Assembly: GCA_020160875.1 (NCBI GenBank) | Contig: JAIUPE010000019.1 | Location: 1-39,923 of the forward strand | From: Pseudomonadota bacterium | GTDB lineage: Bacteria; Pseudomonadota; Alphaproteobacteria; Rhodospirillales; Rhodospirillaceae | Length of the DNA: 39,923 nucleotides | Reading direction: 5' to 3' | In this document: piece after piece, positions 16,054-24,355 of the stretch | How positions within the stretch are numbered: the first letter of the stretch is position 1 | How the letters are laid out: each line of letters starts with the position of its first letter | The notes under the pieces: model-generated | What the model was told of the DNA's origin: nothing | The model's input: only the letters and a program-made list of their open reading frames with translations | The model's database searches: none | Position numbers and translations under genes: made by a program

Positions 16054-17448
16054 CTATAGCGGAATAGTCACCGTCGCTCGCAGTCCACCGAGCGGACTGT
16101 CGCCCAGCATCACTTCCCCGCCCATGCCGCGCACGATATCGCGGGTGATCGTCAGGCCGAGCCCGATGCCGCCGGTCTCCTGATTGCGTGAAGGTTCCAG
16201 CCGGTGGAAAGCGCGGAAGACCTCCTCGCGTTTGTCGGCCGGAATGCCGGGGCCGTCGTCGTCCACGTCGATATGGATCGAGCCGTCGACGCGCCGGGCA
16301 TGCACCTCGATGCGGGTGCCATAGCGGACGGCATTGCTGATGAGATTGCCCAGCGAGCGCTCGAACGCGACGGCCTTCAGGGCCATCTGTTTCGGGAGCC
16401 CGTTCATCGCAAGCCCGATGCCTTTCCCATCGCGGCGGAACCTGCCCACGACATCTTCGATGCGTTCGCCGACGTTCGCCGGAGCGGCCTCCTCGGCGCC
16501 GTCGCCGCGCGCGAAGGCCAGATAAGCTTCGAGCATGCGTTCCATCTCGGCGACATCTTCGCGTAAGTCCGCGATGTCCTCGGCACGGTTCTCCATCATG
16601 GCGAGCTGTAGTTTGAGGCGCGTCAGCGGGGTGCGCAGATCGTGCGAGACGCCGGCCAGCATTTCCGTGCGCTGGGCGATCTGGCGTTGAATGCGCGCCC
16701 GCATCAGGTTGAACGCGCGTGCCGCCTGGCGCACTTCATACGGGCCGTCGCTGGGGAAGTCCGGGACTTCGCGGCCCTTGCCGAAGTTCTCCGCCGCGCG
16801 CGCAAGACGGCGCACGATGGCGACCTGGCTGCGCAGGTACACCGTTGCCACACCGAACAGCAGCATGGACGAGCCCACCATCCAGATCACGAAGACGAGC
16901 GTGCTGTTGGAAAAGATACGGCGGCGCGGGGCCAGGACCGTAATGACCCCGTCTTCGGTCTGCACACGGATGGCGACCAGCCGGTCGGTGCGGAACGCGA
17001 AGCGGTCGATGGAGAAGGGCTGGCGCAACACGCCGCGCAAGGCTTCGCGGAACAACGCAAGATCCTCCGGCTCGTTCACCGCGTCGACACGTTCCAGCTT
17101 GGCGCCGGGCGTGAAGTTGATGTCGAGCTCCATCGTCTGCTTGGCGTTGGCCGCGACCCATTCGCGTTGTTTGGGGTCCTGGAACTCGACCATCAGGGCG
17201 GAGACCGAGGCGATGTCCCCCGCGAGATCCTGCGCCATGCGCCGGCTCATGGTGTCCCAGTGGTTGTCGTAGAACACGTAGGTCGAGATGAGTTGCACCA
17301 GGATCAGCGGCACGACGATGGTCAGGCTCACGCGCGCCATCAGGGTGCGCGGCATGATGCGCTCGAGCGCGGCGGGCTCCGGCCACTTCAGCCACGAGTC
17401 TTGCGGCATATGTGCGCCCGGCTCTCCGGGTTTATCGAGTGGCGTCAC
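16054..17448 (-). CDS. EnvZ-like sensor histidine kinase
   Basis: This 464-residue inner-membrane kinase has a first membrane segment at about 38-60 (ARVSLTIVVPLILVQLIS), a periplasmic sensor of roughly 120 residues, a second segment near 183-206 (LVFVIWMVGSSMLLFGVATVYL), HAMP, and HisKA with LAGVSHDLRTPLTRLKLQLAMMENR (phosphorylated His). The ATPase domain has NLISNAVRYG, DDDGPGIP and GGIGLGLTI. The layout and the H-box match EnvZ. Its ATG overlaps the stop of the OmpR-type regulator by 4 bp, so the two are a pair. The signal is unknown. Divergence from classic EnvZ is enough that I give no symbol. Confidence 0.93.
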   Translation of the reverse strand: MTPLDKPGEPGAHMPQDSWLKWPEPAALERIMPRTLMARVSLTIVVPLILVQLISTYVFYDNHWDTMSRRMAQDLAGDIASVSALMVEFQDPKQREWVAANAKQTMELDINFTPGAKLERVDAVNEPEDLALFREALRGVLRQPFSIDRFAFRTDRLVAIRVQTEDGVITVLAPRRRIFSNSTLVFVIWMVGSSMLLFGVATVYLRSQVAIVRRLARAAENFGKGREVPDFPSDGPYEVRQAARAFNLMRARIQRQIAQRTEMLAGVSHDLRTPLTRLKLQLAMMENRAEDIADLREDVAEMERMLEAYLAFARGDGAEEAAPANVGERIEDVVGRFRRDGKGIGLAMNGLPKQMALKAVAFERSLGNLISNAVRYGTRIEVHARRVDGSIHIDVDDDGPGIPADKREEVFRAFHRLEPSRNQETGGIGLGLTITRDIVRGMGGEVMLGDSPLGGLRATVTIPL

Positions 17449-18164
17449 GGGTCGGTCCTCAGCATGTACCCGGTCCCGCGCACCGTTTGCAGGTAGCGCG
17501 GCTGGCGCGGATCGGGCTCGATCTTGCGCCGAAGCCGCGTGATCTGCACGTCAATCGTGCGCGGATTGAAGCCGGCTTCCTCGGTCACGCCAAGATCGGA
17601 ACGCTCGATGGCCTCATTGGCGTTCTGCGCCAGGGTATGTAGGAGTTCGTTTTCAGCCACCGTGAGGTGTACGGGTTCGCCGTTTTGCGTGAGTTGCTTG
17701 CGCACCACGTCATAACGGCAGGCGCCGAACTTGAGTTCCGTTTTAGAAACGGCCTGTATCGGCGGCGGCGCGCGCCGCAGGATCGAACCGATGCGCAACA
17801 CGAGTTCCTTCGGCTCGAACGGCTTGGCCATGTAATCGTCGACGCCGAGTTCCAGACCCTGGATGCGGTTCGTCGCCTCGCCCATCGCCGTCAGCATCAG
17901 GATCGGCACGTTGCTGTGCGCGCGAATGGTCTTCGTGAGGGCATAACCGTCCTCGCCGGGCATCATGACGTCGACGACCAGAAGATCGAACGTCAGCGAA
18001 TTCATCTGGCGGCGCGCCTCGGCCGCGTTGGCGGCCGCACTCACCATGTAGCCGCTTTCGCCCAGGAATTTCTTGAGCAGCGTGCGCAGGCGCGTGTCGT
18101 CGTCCACCACCAGGATATGCGGGGGAAAAGGCTCGCTGATCTTGGTGGGGGAGGAGGTGTTCAT
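17445..18164 (-). CDS. OmpR/PhoB-type response regulator, PetR-like
   Basis: This 239-residue protein has a receiver (VDDDTRLRTLLKKFL acidic pair; Asp in LLVVDVMMPGEDG; Thr in LMLTAMG; Lys in MAKPFEP) and a winged-helix domain ending in IDVQITRLRRKIEPDPRQPRYLQTVRGTGYML. It is translationally coupled at both ends: its ATG overlaps the MarR-gene stop, and its stop overlaps the kinase start. A MarR protein followed by an OmpR-type regulator matches the petP-petR pair described in Rhodobacter capsulatus, where petR was needed for respiratory and photosynthetic growth. I infer the relation from gene order and length only. Confidence 0.93.
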   Translation of the reverse strand: MNTSSPTKISEPFPPHILVVDDDTRLRTLLKKFLGESGYMVSAAANAAEARRQMNSLTFDLLVVDVMMPGEDGYALTKTIRAHSNVPILMLTAMGEATNRIQGLELGVDDYMAKPFEPKELVLRIGSILRRAPPPIQAVSKTELKFGACRYDVVRKQLTQNGEPVHLTVAENELLHTLAQNANEAIERSDLGVTEEAGFNPRTIDVQITRLRRKIEPDPRQPRYLQTVRGTGYMLRTDP

Positions 18165-18652
18165 GTTTCGAAGGGGCTGAGGAAGCGTTTACGCGCTTTG
18201 GCGTCCATGATGCCCAGCATCACCTTGCGGAAGCCTTCGACGGCCACGGCGCCGGCGTCCTTGTAGGCGGCGGCGAATCGCATGCGCTGTTCGCTGGTCA
18301 GTTCGCGCTCCAGTGTCTTGCCCTTGTCGGTGAGGTAGAGGAGCCGCTGGCGGCGGTCGCGTGTCCCGGGCTTCTGGAGCACGTATTCCTCGCGCACGAG
18401 CTGGCTGAGGACGCGCGACAAACTCTGCTTGGTGATGTTGAGGATATCGAGCAGGTCGCCGACAGGGATCCCGGGATAGCGGCCGACGAAATAAAGGATG
18501 CGGTGATGGGCCCGGCCGAAATGCTGACGCGCGAGGATGGCGTCGCCGCGCGCCGTGAAGTCGCGGTAGGCAAAGAACAGCAATTCAATGGCTTGGCGGA
18601 GGTCATCCTCGCGCAGGAACAGCGGATTGACGATGGTTTTTGGTTCGGCCAT
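18161..18652 (-). CDS. MarR-family regulator, PetP-like
   Basis: This 163-residue winged-helix protein has the MarR order of elements: helix FGRAHHRILYFVGRYPGIPVGDLLDILNITKQSLSRVLSQLVREEYV (helix-turn-helix with recognition helix TKQSLSRVLSQL) and the wing KPGTRDRRQRLLYLTDKGK with the family Asp-Arg-Arg. The ATG at 18652 is preferred because the 12 residues before it (to 18688) are not family-like. A 23-bp palindrome at 18703-18725, 51 bp upstream, is a likely autoregulatory operator. It heads a three-gene overlapping unit with the OmpR-type regulator and the kinase. Confidence 0.9.
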   Translation of the reverse strand: MAEPKTIVNPLFLREDDLRQAIELLFFAYRDFTARGDAILARQHFGRAHHRILYFVGRYPGIPVGDLLDILNITKQSLSRVLSQLVREEYVLQKPGTRDRRQRLLYLTDKGKTLERELTSEQRMRFAAAYKDAGAVAVEGFRKVMLGIMDAKARKRFLSPFET

Positions 18653-18702
18653 GGTCGCGCACTTTCTCGAAAGCTTCACCCTGAGCATAGCGTGTGGGAC
18701 GA

Positions 18703-18725
18703 TTATGTCAGCAGTGTTGACATAA
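18703..18725. promoter_or_regulatory. Palindromic operator between the MarR gene and ilvE
   Basis: Perfect 8-bp arms TTATGTCA and TGACATAA are separated by GCAGTGT. Length and symmetry suit a dimeric MarR-type protein. The right arm contains TTGACA, a consensus -35 box reading toward ilvE, so binding could affect both divergent genes. Confidence 0.65.
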
Positions 18726-18850
18726 AACGCTCCATTTGTTACCGGTATTGACGTGAAGATGTTTCGAATGTTACCAGTTTAATGTCTTTTTGAGCAATAA
18801 AATTACGCGCCACGGAAAAACCGAGGCGGGTCCGCGCGTTAGGAGGTTCC

Positions 18851-19741
18851 ATGGGCGCTTCGTTTGACGATCGTGACGGCTTTATCTGGATGAATGGCCA
18901 TCTGGTTCCCTGGCGGGATGCCAAGGTCCACGTCCTGACCCATGCCCTTCACTATGCTTCGTCGGTGTTCGAAGGCGAACGCGCGTACGGCGGCAAGGTG
19001 TTCAAGCTCGAAGAGCATACCGACCGTCTATTCTTCTCGGCGAAGATGCTCGACATGACGATCCCCTTCACGGCGAAGCAGATCAACGACGCCACCTATG
19101 AAACCCTGAAGGCCAACAACCAGACCGACGCCTACGTGCGCCCGGTGGTGTGGCGCGGCAGCGAGATGATGGGTGTCGGGGCGCAGGACACGCGCATCAA
19201 CGTCGCGATCACCAGCTGGCAGTGGGCGCAGTACTTCAGTCTCGACGCGCGCCTTAAAGGCGTCCGATTGCAGTGGTCCGATTGGAAGCGTCCGTCGGCG
19301 GAAACCGAGCCTGTCAAAGCGAAGGCCTCGGGCCTCTACATGATCTGTACCATCAGTAAGCATAAGGCCGAGCGCGAAGGTTACGACGACGCCATGTTCC
19401 TCGATTATCGCGGCCAGGTGGCTGAAGCCACCGGCGCCAACGTGTTCTTCGTCTTCAACGGCGAAATCCACACGCCGACGCCGGATTGCTTCCTGGACGG
19501 CATCACGCGCCGCGCGGTCATGGAGATGGCCCGTAAGCGCGGCTACAAGGTCGTTGAACGCGCGATCTTCCCGGACGAGCTTGCAAAAGCCACCGAATGC
19601 TTCCTCACCGGCACGGCCGCGGAAGTCACGCCGGTGCGCGAAATCGGCCAGTACAAGTTCACGCCGGGCGATATCTGCCGCAACCTGATGTCGGACTTCG
19701 ACGTCGCGGTGGGCAAGCCGCCGATCTCGAGCGCCGCTTAG
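18851..19741 (+). CDS. ilvE: Branched-chain amino acid aminotransferase
   Basis: IlvE transfers amino groups between glutamate and the keto acids of leucine, isoleucine and valine using PLP. The 296-residue length is typical of fold IV aminotransferases. Marks are HALHYASSVFEGERAY, the PLP lysine in VKAKASGLY (Lys158), the segment AEATGANVFFVF, and LTGTAAEVTPVREI. The ATG at 18851 has AGGAGG 5 bp upstream, among the strongest ribosome sites in the window. It is divergent from the MarR gene and ends in a strong terminator. Confidence 0.95.
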   Translation: MGASFDDRDGFIWMNGHLVPWRDAKVHVLTHALHYASSVFEGERAYGGKVFKLEEHTDRLFFSAKMLDMTIPFTAKQINDATYETLKANNQTDAYVRPVVWRGSEMMGVGAQDTRINVAITSWQWAQYFSLDARLKGVRLQWSDWKRPSAETEPVKAKASGLYMICTISKHKAEREGYDDAMFLDYRGQVAEATGANVFFVFNGEIHTPTPDCFLDGITRRAVMEMARKRGYKVVERAIFPDELAKATECFLTGTAAEVTPVREIGQYKFTPGDICRNLMSDFDVAVGKPPISSAA

Positions 19742-19763
19742 TCCCGATTTACGATTGACGAAC

Positions 19764-19794
19764 AAACCGCCGCAGCTTCGCTGCGGCGGTTTTT
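19764..19794 (+). terminator. Rho-independent terminator after ilvE
   Basis: Perfect 13-bp arms AAACCGCCGCAGC and GCTGCGGCGGTTT around a 3-nt loop run into TTTT. It lies 23 bp after the ilvE stop. It isolates ilvE from the foreign OLD gene downstream. Confidence 0.9.
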
Positions 19795-19835
19795 CGTTAT
19801 TTGCCCAAAGTCCGATTGTAACAAGTTGCTCCTGT

Positions 19836-19855
19836 CAGAATTCCCAGGAATTCTG
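19836..19855. promoter_or_regulatory. Palindrome upstream of the OLD gene
   Basis: Nine-base perfect arms CAGAATTCC and GGAATTCTG are separated by CA, 50 bp before the OLD-gene start. A second, imperfect inverted repeat (CGCAAATCC / GGATTTTGCG, 19860-19892) follows directly and covers the region just before the ribosome site. They could be operators, a leader hairpin, or marks of the insertion boundary. Confidence 0.5.
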
Positions 19856-19904
19856 CGACCGCAAATCCTCCTATCGTTAGCGGGATTTTGCGATCGGAGG
19901 GGAA

Positions 19905-21806
19905 ATGCAAATCGCGACTGTTGAAGTAAGAAATTTTCGGTGTCTTCAGTCTGCTCGGTTGGATACCGCCCCTCTGACCGCTTTGATTGGAGGCAATAAC
20001 GTCGGCAAATCAACATTTCTAAAAGCCATCGAAATTTTCTTCGAAGCACAGCCGAAAATTACACATGAGGATTTTTGCCAGGGCCATGAAGGTGAGCCTA
20101 TTGAGATAACTGTTCGCTTCGCAAAATTAACACCTTCTGAGCGTGCTGAATTTGGAACGGCGGTTATTGATGGTTCGATGACTGTGTCCCGTCGCTTATC
20201 CCTGACGGAAAAAGACAGCGGCCAATATTCGGTTCAGGCACTTGTCTTCCCAGAGTTTGCGGCTGTTCGCGCAGAAGAAAATGGGACGAAGCGCCGGACA
20301 ATGTACAATGCATTGCTTAAGCAGATTCCGGAACTCGGCTCTATTGAATCTCACACTGAAATCGAAGCGGCTTTCTCAAAATGGGAGCAAGCAAATCTGG
20401 ACAAGTTGCAGCCGGAGAAGATCAGAGCTTTTTTCGGCGCTACCAATATTGCCAGCGGAAAGCTGAGGAAGAAGACAGGACTTCATTTGGTGCCCGCAGT
20501 GCGGGACGCTTCGGTAGAGGGCAGTGACCCTCGTAGGAGCCCAATTATTTCCTTATTGGCCGATATAGCTAAGCAGACGTTTGAAAACCGTAAAGAGACC
20601 GCTGAGTTCCTAGAGAAAGCAAAACAAGAATTTGAAGCGCTTTCAGATCCCGCCCGTATCCCCGAACTCGCAGAAATAAATGACCTTCTTAGCTCTAGTA
20701 TTCAACGCTTCTATGCTGATTCTAGGCTGGCAGCAAAATGGGAGAAAAGCGATGGAATTACCTTAAGCTTTCCTGTTCCGCGTCTTGAGATCGAACACAA
20801 CGGTATCCCGACGGAACTTGCGCGAGTGGGGCACGGGCTTCAACGGGCCGCTCTATTCGCTATCGTACAATTTCTTGCTGAACGACGTGCGGAAGACGGA
20901 TCTGACGTCGACAACGTCTTCAATGAAGCTGCGAGCGATATCATCATTCTTATTGAAGAGCCGGAGATATATCAGCATCCGGCGAAGCAACTCGTGATTT
21001 TTGAAGCATTTAAGAAAATCGCCGCCAGCTTCAATCAGCAGACCGGCATCCGAATTCAGCTAATTTACACGACGCATTCAGAGAAGTTCGTTCGTATGAG
21101 CGACTTCGATATAGCACGTATTCTGCGGCGTGGAGACCAGGAGGCTGAAGTAAGCACGAAGGTGTCGAACTTAACAATCGAAGAATGCCGCAGAGGAATG
21201 GCTATGTTACATCAGCCGCCGCGGAATCCCATGCCTCTCGAAGCATTTGTCGCCAAGCTTCATATTTTTACGCGCGAAGTGTGCGAAGCGTTCTTTGCGG
21301 ACCGCATCATCTTGGTGGAAGGTCGCACCGATCAAGCGGTTCTCGAGGCATGCTATGCTTCAAAGGGTCGAAATATCCATGCTGAGTCTATTGCAATCGT
21401 TTCTGTGGATGGAAAGACTAAGATGGACAAGCCAGCTTTTATATTTAGGAAGCTCGGCATTCCCACACATATCGTATTTGACAACGATGCTGGTAAGCCA
21501 GCAGGAGAGCGAAAGCCAAACCAGTTGCTTCAAAGAATTTGCGGCGTCGAAAATCCAATAGAATTCCCTGTGGGTGCGAACTCCGACTACACGGCTGTGC
21601 AAGGCGATTTGGAGAGTTACTTGCAGGCGCGACTTGGCGCGAAATATAACGAACTTTTCGAGCAAGTAGTTTTCGAGTTCGGCCTCAATTATGCCGAGAT
21701 AAAGAAAACGCCAGCCGCGCTCGCGACGTTGTTCAGAAAAGCACAGGAAGCTGGGATATCATTCCCACTCTTTGATGAAATTCTCGCCAATACTGACAAT
21801 CTGTAA
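19905..21806 (+). CDS. OLD-family ATP-dependent nuclease (ABC ATPase plus TOPRIM)
   Basis: The protein has 633 residues. The N-terminal SMC/ABC-type ATPase has Walker A GGNNVGKST (29-37), a signature region ARVGHGLQRA (306-315), Walker B DIIILIEEPE (345-354) and the switch His391 in TTHS. The C-terminal TOPRIM nuclease has VEGRTD (471-476), VFDNDAG (524-530) and DLE (568-570). This is the OLD (overcoming lysogenization defect) layout, which in phage P2 and in GajA defends against phages. No UvrD-like helicase (GajB) or other partner is adjacent, so it looks like a class 1 OLD. Two sampled 60-base rows hold 31 and 25 G+C (rows 20281, 20581), against 38 in row 22021 next door, a sign of transfer. 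GGAGG lies 4 bp before the ATG. Confidence 0.9.
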   Translation: MQIATVEVRNFRCLQSARLDTAPLTALIGGNNVGKSTFLKAIEIFFEAQPKITHEDFCQGHEGEPIEITVRFAKLTPSERAEFGTAVIDGSMTVSRRLSLTEKDSGQYSVQALVFPEFAAVRAEENGTKRRTMYNALLKQIPELGSIESHTEIEAAFSKWEQANLDKLQPEKIRAFFGATNIASGKLRKKTGLHLVPAVRDASVEGSDPRRSPIISLLADIAKQTFENRKETAEFLEKAKQEFEALSDPARIPELAEINDLLSSSIQRFYADSRLAAKWEKSDGITLSFPVPRLEIEHNGIPTELARVGHGLQRAALFAIVQFLAERRAEDGSDVDNVFNEAASDIIILIEEPEIYQHPAKQLVIFEAFKKIAASFNQQTGIRIQLIYTTHSEKFVRMSDFDIARILRRGDQEAEVSTKVSNLTIEECRRGMAMLHQPPRNPMPLEAFVAKLHIFTREVCEAFFADRIILVEGRTDQAVLEACYASKGRNIHAESIAIVSVDGKTKMDKPAFIFRKLGIPTHIVFDNDAGKPAGERKPNQLLQRICGVENPIEFPVGANSDYTAVQGDLESYLQARLGAKYNELFEQVVFEFGLNYAEIKKTPAALATLFRKAQEAGISFPLFDEILANTDNL

Positions 21807-21813
21807 GCGTGCG

Positions 21814-22908
21814 CTACGGCGCCTTCATCTCGCGCATCATCGGCGGCATCTGCGCTTCGGCGCGCATGGCCGTGTGCCAAGTGACAAGCGCGGCGGCCAT
21901 CGACGGGCGTTCGTCGATCACGCTCACATATTTTTGCATGCCGCTGCGCCCCGCGGACAGGAGCGCGGTGTCCGTCATGCCGAGGTCGCGCGCTTCGGCG
22001 AGCACGTCTTTGGTCGCGGCCTGAAGAAGATCCGGCGCGATCCGGGCAAGGAGATCGCCGGGCGACGGCATTTCGAGATGGGATGCGAGTTGACTCGCCG
22101 CGCCCGCCAGATAGAGCGCGAGCCCCCGCCGCCCGAGGGTGTCTTCGACGGCCTTGGCGGCGTTCGCCGGCGCGCCTTCGGTGAAGAAACGCGCGAGCGT
22201 TGCCCGGGCGAGGGACAGGAGATGCGTGTCGTGATCCTGTTCGGCGTCAACCGGCATCACGGTCCGCTGGGGCTGCAACTTCGGGCGTGGTTGGGCGCGC
22301 GGGGCGGCCTCCGCCGGGCTGGCGGCCCCTTGCTCACGCATCGCCCCAAAGGAGCGCGCGAGGCGTGTGATCCCGAGGGGACCGCGCAGCAGGGTGAATA
22401 CGCTGAACAGCATCACGGCGCCAAAGACGGTCATCGGGGTGCCGGACGACGGCGTGCGCGCGAGCACGCTGGCGAAACTCTCCGGCTGCGGGGTCATCAT
22501 CCAGGTGGCGATGGACGTGACGAGCAGGGCGGTGACGAGCCCTACGCCTAACGCCATGGTGGCGCGAAAGACGAGCGGCGCGGGTTTTTCGTTGAGGCGG
22601 GCATGCGCACCCTTCGCCGCGGCGCGTGACGCGCGTTTTGTGCGTGGTGGCGTGGATGCGACCGCATCACGCACGCCGGGCGTCTTTGCCCGGTCGCTCA
22701 TGAAGATGGTGCTTTCCTGGCTGCGGCCGCTTTGCGGATCGTAGATGTCGCGCACAACGCGCGCGGGCAGCATGTCGTTGAGGTCGACCCGGCGCGCTTC
22801 GGTGAACGCGTACTCGCGGTCGGAGCGGGGGAACCTTGCACGGACGTGCCAATGTCCGTCTTGGAACACTTGCACCTCGTACTGAATGATCTCGAATGAC
22901 GCAGCCAA
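21814..22908 (-). CDS. Membrane protein of unknown function
   Basis: I do not recognise this family. The N-terminal 60-70 residues (ASFEIIQYEVQVFQDGHW, then DREYAFTEARRVD) look like a small soluble domain. After a basic linker (TPPRTKRASRAAAKGAHARL) come two membrane segments, about FRATMALGVGLVTALLVTSIA and MTVFGAVMLFSVFTLL, then a Pro/Gln-rich linker and a helical C-terminal domain of about 140 residues. I choose the TTG at 22908, since AGAAGG sits 6 bp upstream and the family-like sequence starts there. The frame open to 22986 adds an unlikely Cys/Arg-rich stretch. Its stop is 7 bp from the OLD-gene stop. Confidence 0.65.
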   Translation of the reverse strand: MAASFEIIQYEVQVFQDGHWHVRARFPRSDREYAFTEARRVDLNDMLPARVVRDIYDPQSGRSQESTIFMSDRAKTPGVRDAVASTPPRTKRASRAAAKGAHARLNEKPAPLVFRATMALGVGLVTALLVTSIATWMMTPQPESFASVLARTPSSGTPMTVFGAVMLFSVFTLLRGPLGITRLARSFGAMREQGAASPAEAAPRAQPRPKLQPQRTVMPVDAEQDHDTHLLSLARATLARFFTEGAPANAAKAVEDTLGRRGLALYLAGAASQLASHLEMPSPGDLLARIAPDLLQAATKDVLAEARDLGMTDTALLSAGRSGMQKYVSVIDERPSMAAALVTWHTAMRAEAQMPPMMREMKAP

Positions 22909-23040
22909 GGGCGCCCTTCTGGCGACTACAACAATGATGCACCAAGAACGCGTACACGGCCGCTTACGTTGCACGAATTTCTGCAACCACAGCGTTTGTT
23001 CGCGCCATGATTACAACGACGATTCAAGGATTTTGGGGGG

Positions 23041-23514
23041 CTAAGTTCTGTCCCAACGTGCGGCGCGTATATCATCCGCGGCGGCCGCATCGACCCACGC
23101 CGCGCCGGCGCGGGTCGTTTCTTTCTTCCAGAATGGCGCCCTCGTTTTAAGCCAGTCGATGAGGAACGTGCAGGCTTCCAGCGCGTCGGCGCGGTGCGCG
23201 GACGCCGCCGCAACGAACACAATGGGATCGGCCGGGGCGAGGTCGCCGGACCGGTGGATGACGCGCACATTGTCGAGCTTCCAGCGGCCGAGCGCCTGTT
23301 CGATCAACGCGCCGAGTTCTTTCTCGGCCATGCCGGGATAGTGCTCGAGCGTCATCGCGCTCACCGCTTCACCCGTCGCGCGATCCGGACCTTTGAAATC
23401 GCGCATCTGGCCGATGAACACCGCGATGCCGCCGGCCCGCGGGGTTTCTTTCAGGAAAGCGTTGAGCTCCGCGCCGGGGTCGAACGGGGTGGTCTGCACA
23501 CGCACCGTTTTCAT
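23041..23514 (-). CDS. moaE: Molybdopterin synthase large subunit MoaE
   Basis: MoaE is the catalytic subunit that inserts sulfur carried by MoaD into precursor Z to make molybdopterin. The 157-residue protein shows AGGIAVFIGQMRDF, the LEHYPGMAEKEL strand-helix, IHRSGDLAPADPIVFVAAASAHRADALEAC, and FWKKE with the conserved lysines. Its ATG overlaps the moaD stop by 4 bp, so the two subunits are made together. It is the last gene of uvrC-pgsA-moaD-moaE. Confidence 0.95.
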   Translation of the reverse strand: MKTVRVQTTPFDPGAELNAFLKETPRAGGIAVFIGQMRDFKGPDRATGEAVSAMTLEHYPGMAEKELGALIEQALGRWKLDNVRVIHRSGDLAPADPIVFVAAASAHRADALEACTFLIDWLKTRAPFWKKETTRAGAAWVDAAAADDIRAARWDRT

Positions 23515-23762
23515 CCGCCGGTGACCGGCGGGAAGAACGCGATCTCGCGCGCGCCGCCGATCGAAGCGGAGTGCGGGACGTGGGTTTGATCAACCGCGCT
23601 CTTGAGCATGGCGCGGCTTGCCAGCGCTTCCGCGTGCTTTGGACTGCGGGCCGCGAGCCAATCGATAAGGTCGCTCACCGTCGCGACGCTCGCGGGCGGA
23701 TCCACATGTTCCTCGGAAAGGCCGATCTTCTCCTTCACCGAGGCGAAGTACAGAACGGTCAT
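23511..23762 (-). CDS. moaD: Molybdopterin synthase sulfur-carrier subunit MoaD
   Basis: This is an 83-residue ubiquitin-like protein ending in Gly-Gly (PPVTGG), the site of adenylation and thiocarboxylation needed to donate sulfur to molybdopterin. The start MTVLYFASVKEKIG is typical. The ATG at 23762 shares one base with the pgsA stop (TGATG). A GTG one codon upstream is possible but less likely. It overlaps moaE by 4 bp. Confidence 0.93.
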   Translation of the reverse strand: MTVLYFASVKEKIGLSEEHVDPPASVATVSDLIDWLAARSPKHAEALASRAMLKSAVDQTHVPHSASIGGAREIAFFPPVTGG

Positions 23763-24328
23763 CACGCTTTCGCGTCTCCGGCCATATGTTTGAGCCCAGC
23801 CCGCAGATAGTCGTAACCCGTGATGAGGGTGATGACCGCGGCGACCCAGATGCCGATTTCGCCGATGAACTTGGCGGGGATGGCGTCCGGGCCGGCGTCA
23901 CCGACGATCAGAAACCCGAGGGCGATCATCTGCACGGTGGTCTTGACCTTCGCGAGTTTGCTCACCGGCACCCCGACGCGCAGCTCGGCCAGGAATTCTC
24001 GCAGGCCCGAGACCATGATTTCGCGCAGGAGGATCACCAGGGCCGGGAACAGCGACCATTCGTTCACGCGGCCCGGCAAGGCGACGACCATGAACAACAC
24101 CGCGACCACGAGCAGTTTGTCGGCGATGGGATCGAGGAAGCGGCCGAGCGCCGAGACCATGTTCGAGCGGCGTGCGAGATAGCCGTCGAAGAAATCCGTG
24201 ATGCCCGCGGCCGTAAAGAGCCCACACGCCGTCCAGCGCGCCCAGGCGTCGTCGAACACGATCAGCACAAGCACGATCGGGATCACGAAGATCCGCGAGA
24301 TGGTGAGGATGTTGGGCAAGTTCAGCAA
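23762..24328 (-). CDS. pgsA: CDP-diacylglycerol-glycerol-3-phosphate 3-phosphatidyltransferase
   Basis: PgsA makes phosphatidylglycerophosphate at the inner membrane, committing CDP-diacylglycerol to phosphatidylglycerol, the lipid also used by Lgt. The 188-residue protein opens LNLPNILTISRIFVIP and carries the CDP-alcohol phosphotransferase signature in ITDFFDGYLARR...LGRFLDPIADK, with all Asp, Gly, Ala and Arg positions present. Several membrane helices follow. It lies 27 bp after uvrC and overlaps moaD by one base. The uvrC-pgsA pairing is also known from Gammaproteobacteria. Confidence 0.95.
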   Translation of the reverse strand: MLNLPNILTISRIFVIPIVLVLIVFDDAWARWTACGLFTAAGITDFFDGYLARRSNMVSALGRFLDPIADKLLVVAVLFMVVALPGRVNEWSLFPALVILLREIMVSGLREFLAELRVGVPVSKLAKVKTTVQMIALGFLIVGDAGPDAIPAKFIGEIGIWVAAVITLITGYDYLRAGLKHMAGDAKA

Positions 24329-24355
24329 AGGCGCGTCCTTCTCTTCCCGGCGACT

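Noticed and set aside
19905-21806. Gabija (GajAB) or PARIS system
   Set aside because: No GajB-like helicase gene is adjacent, and the ATPase and TOPRIM domains are on one protein rather than split as in PARIS.
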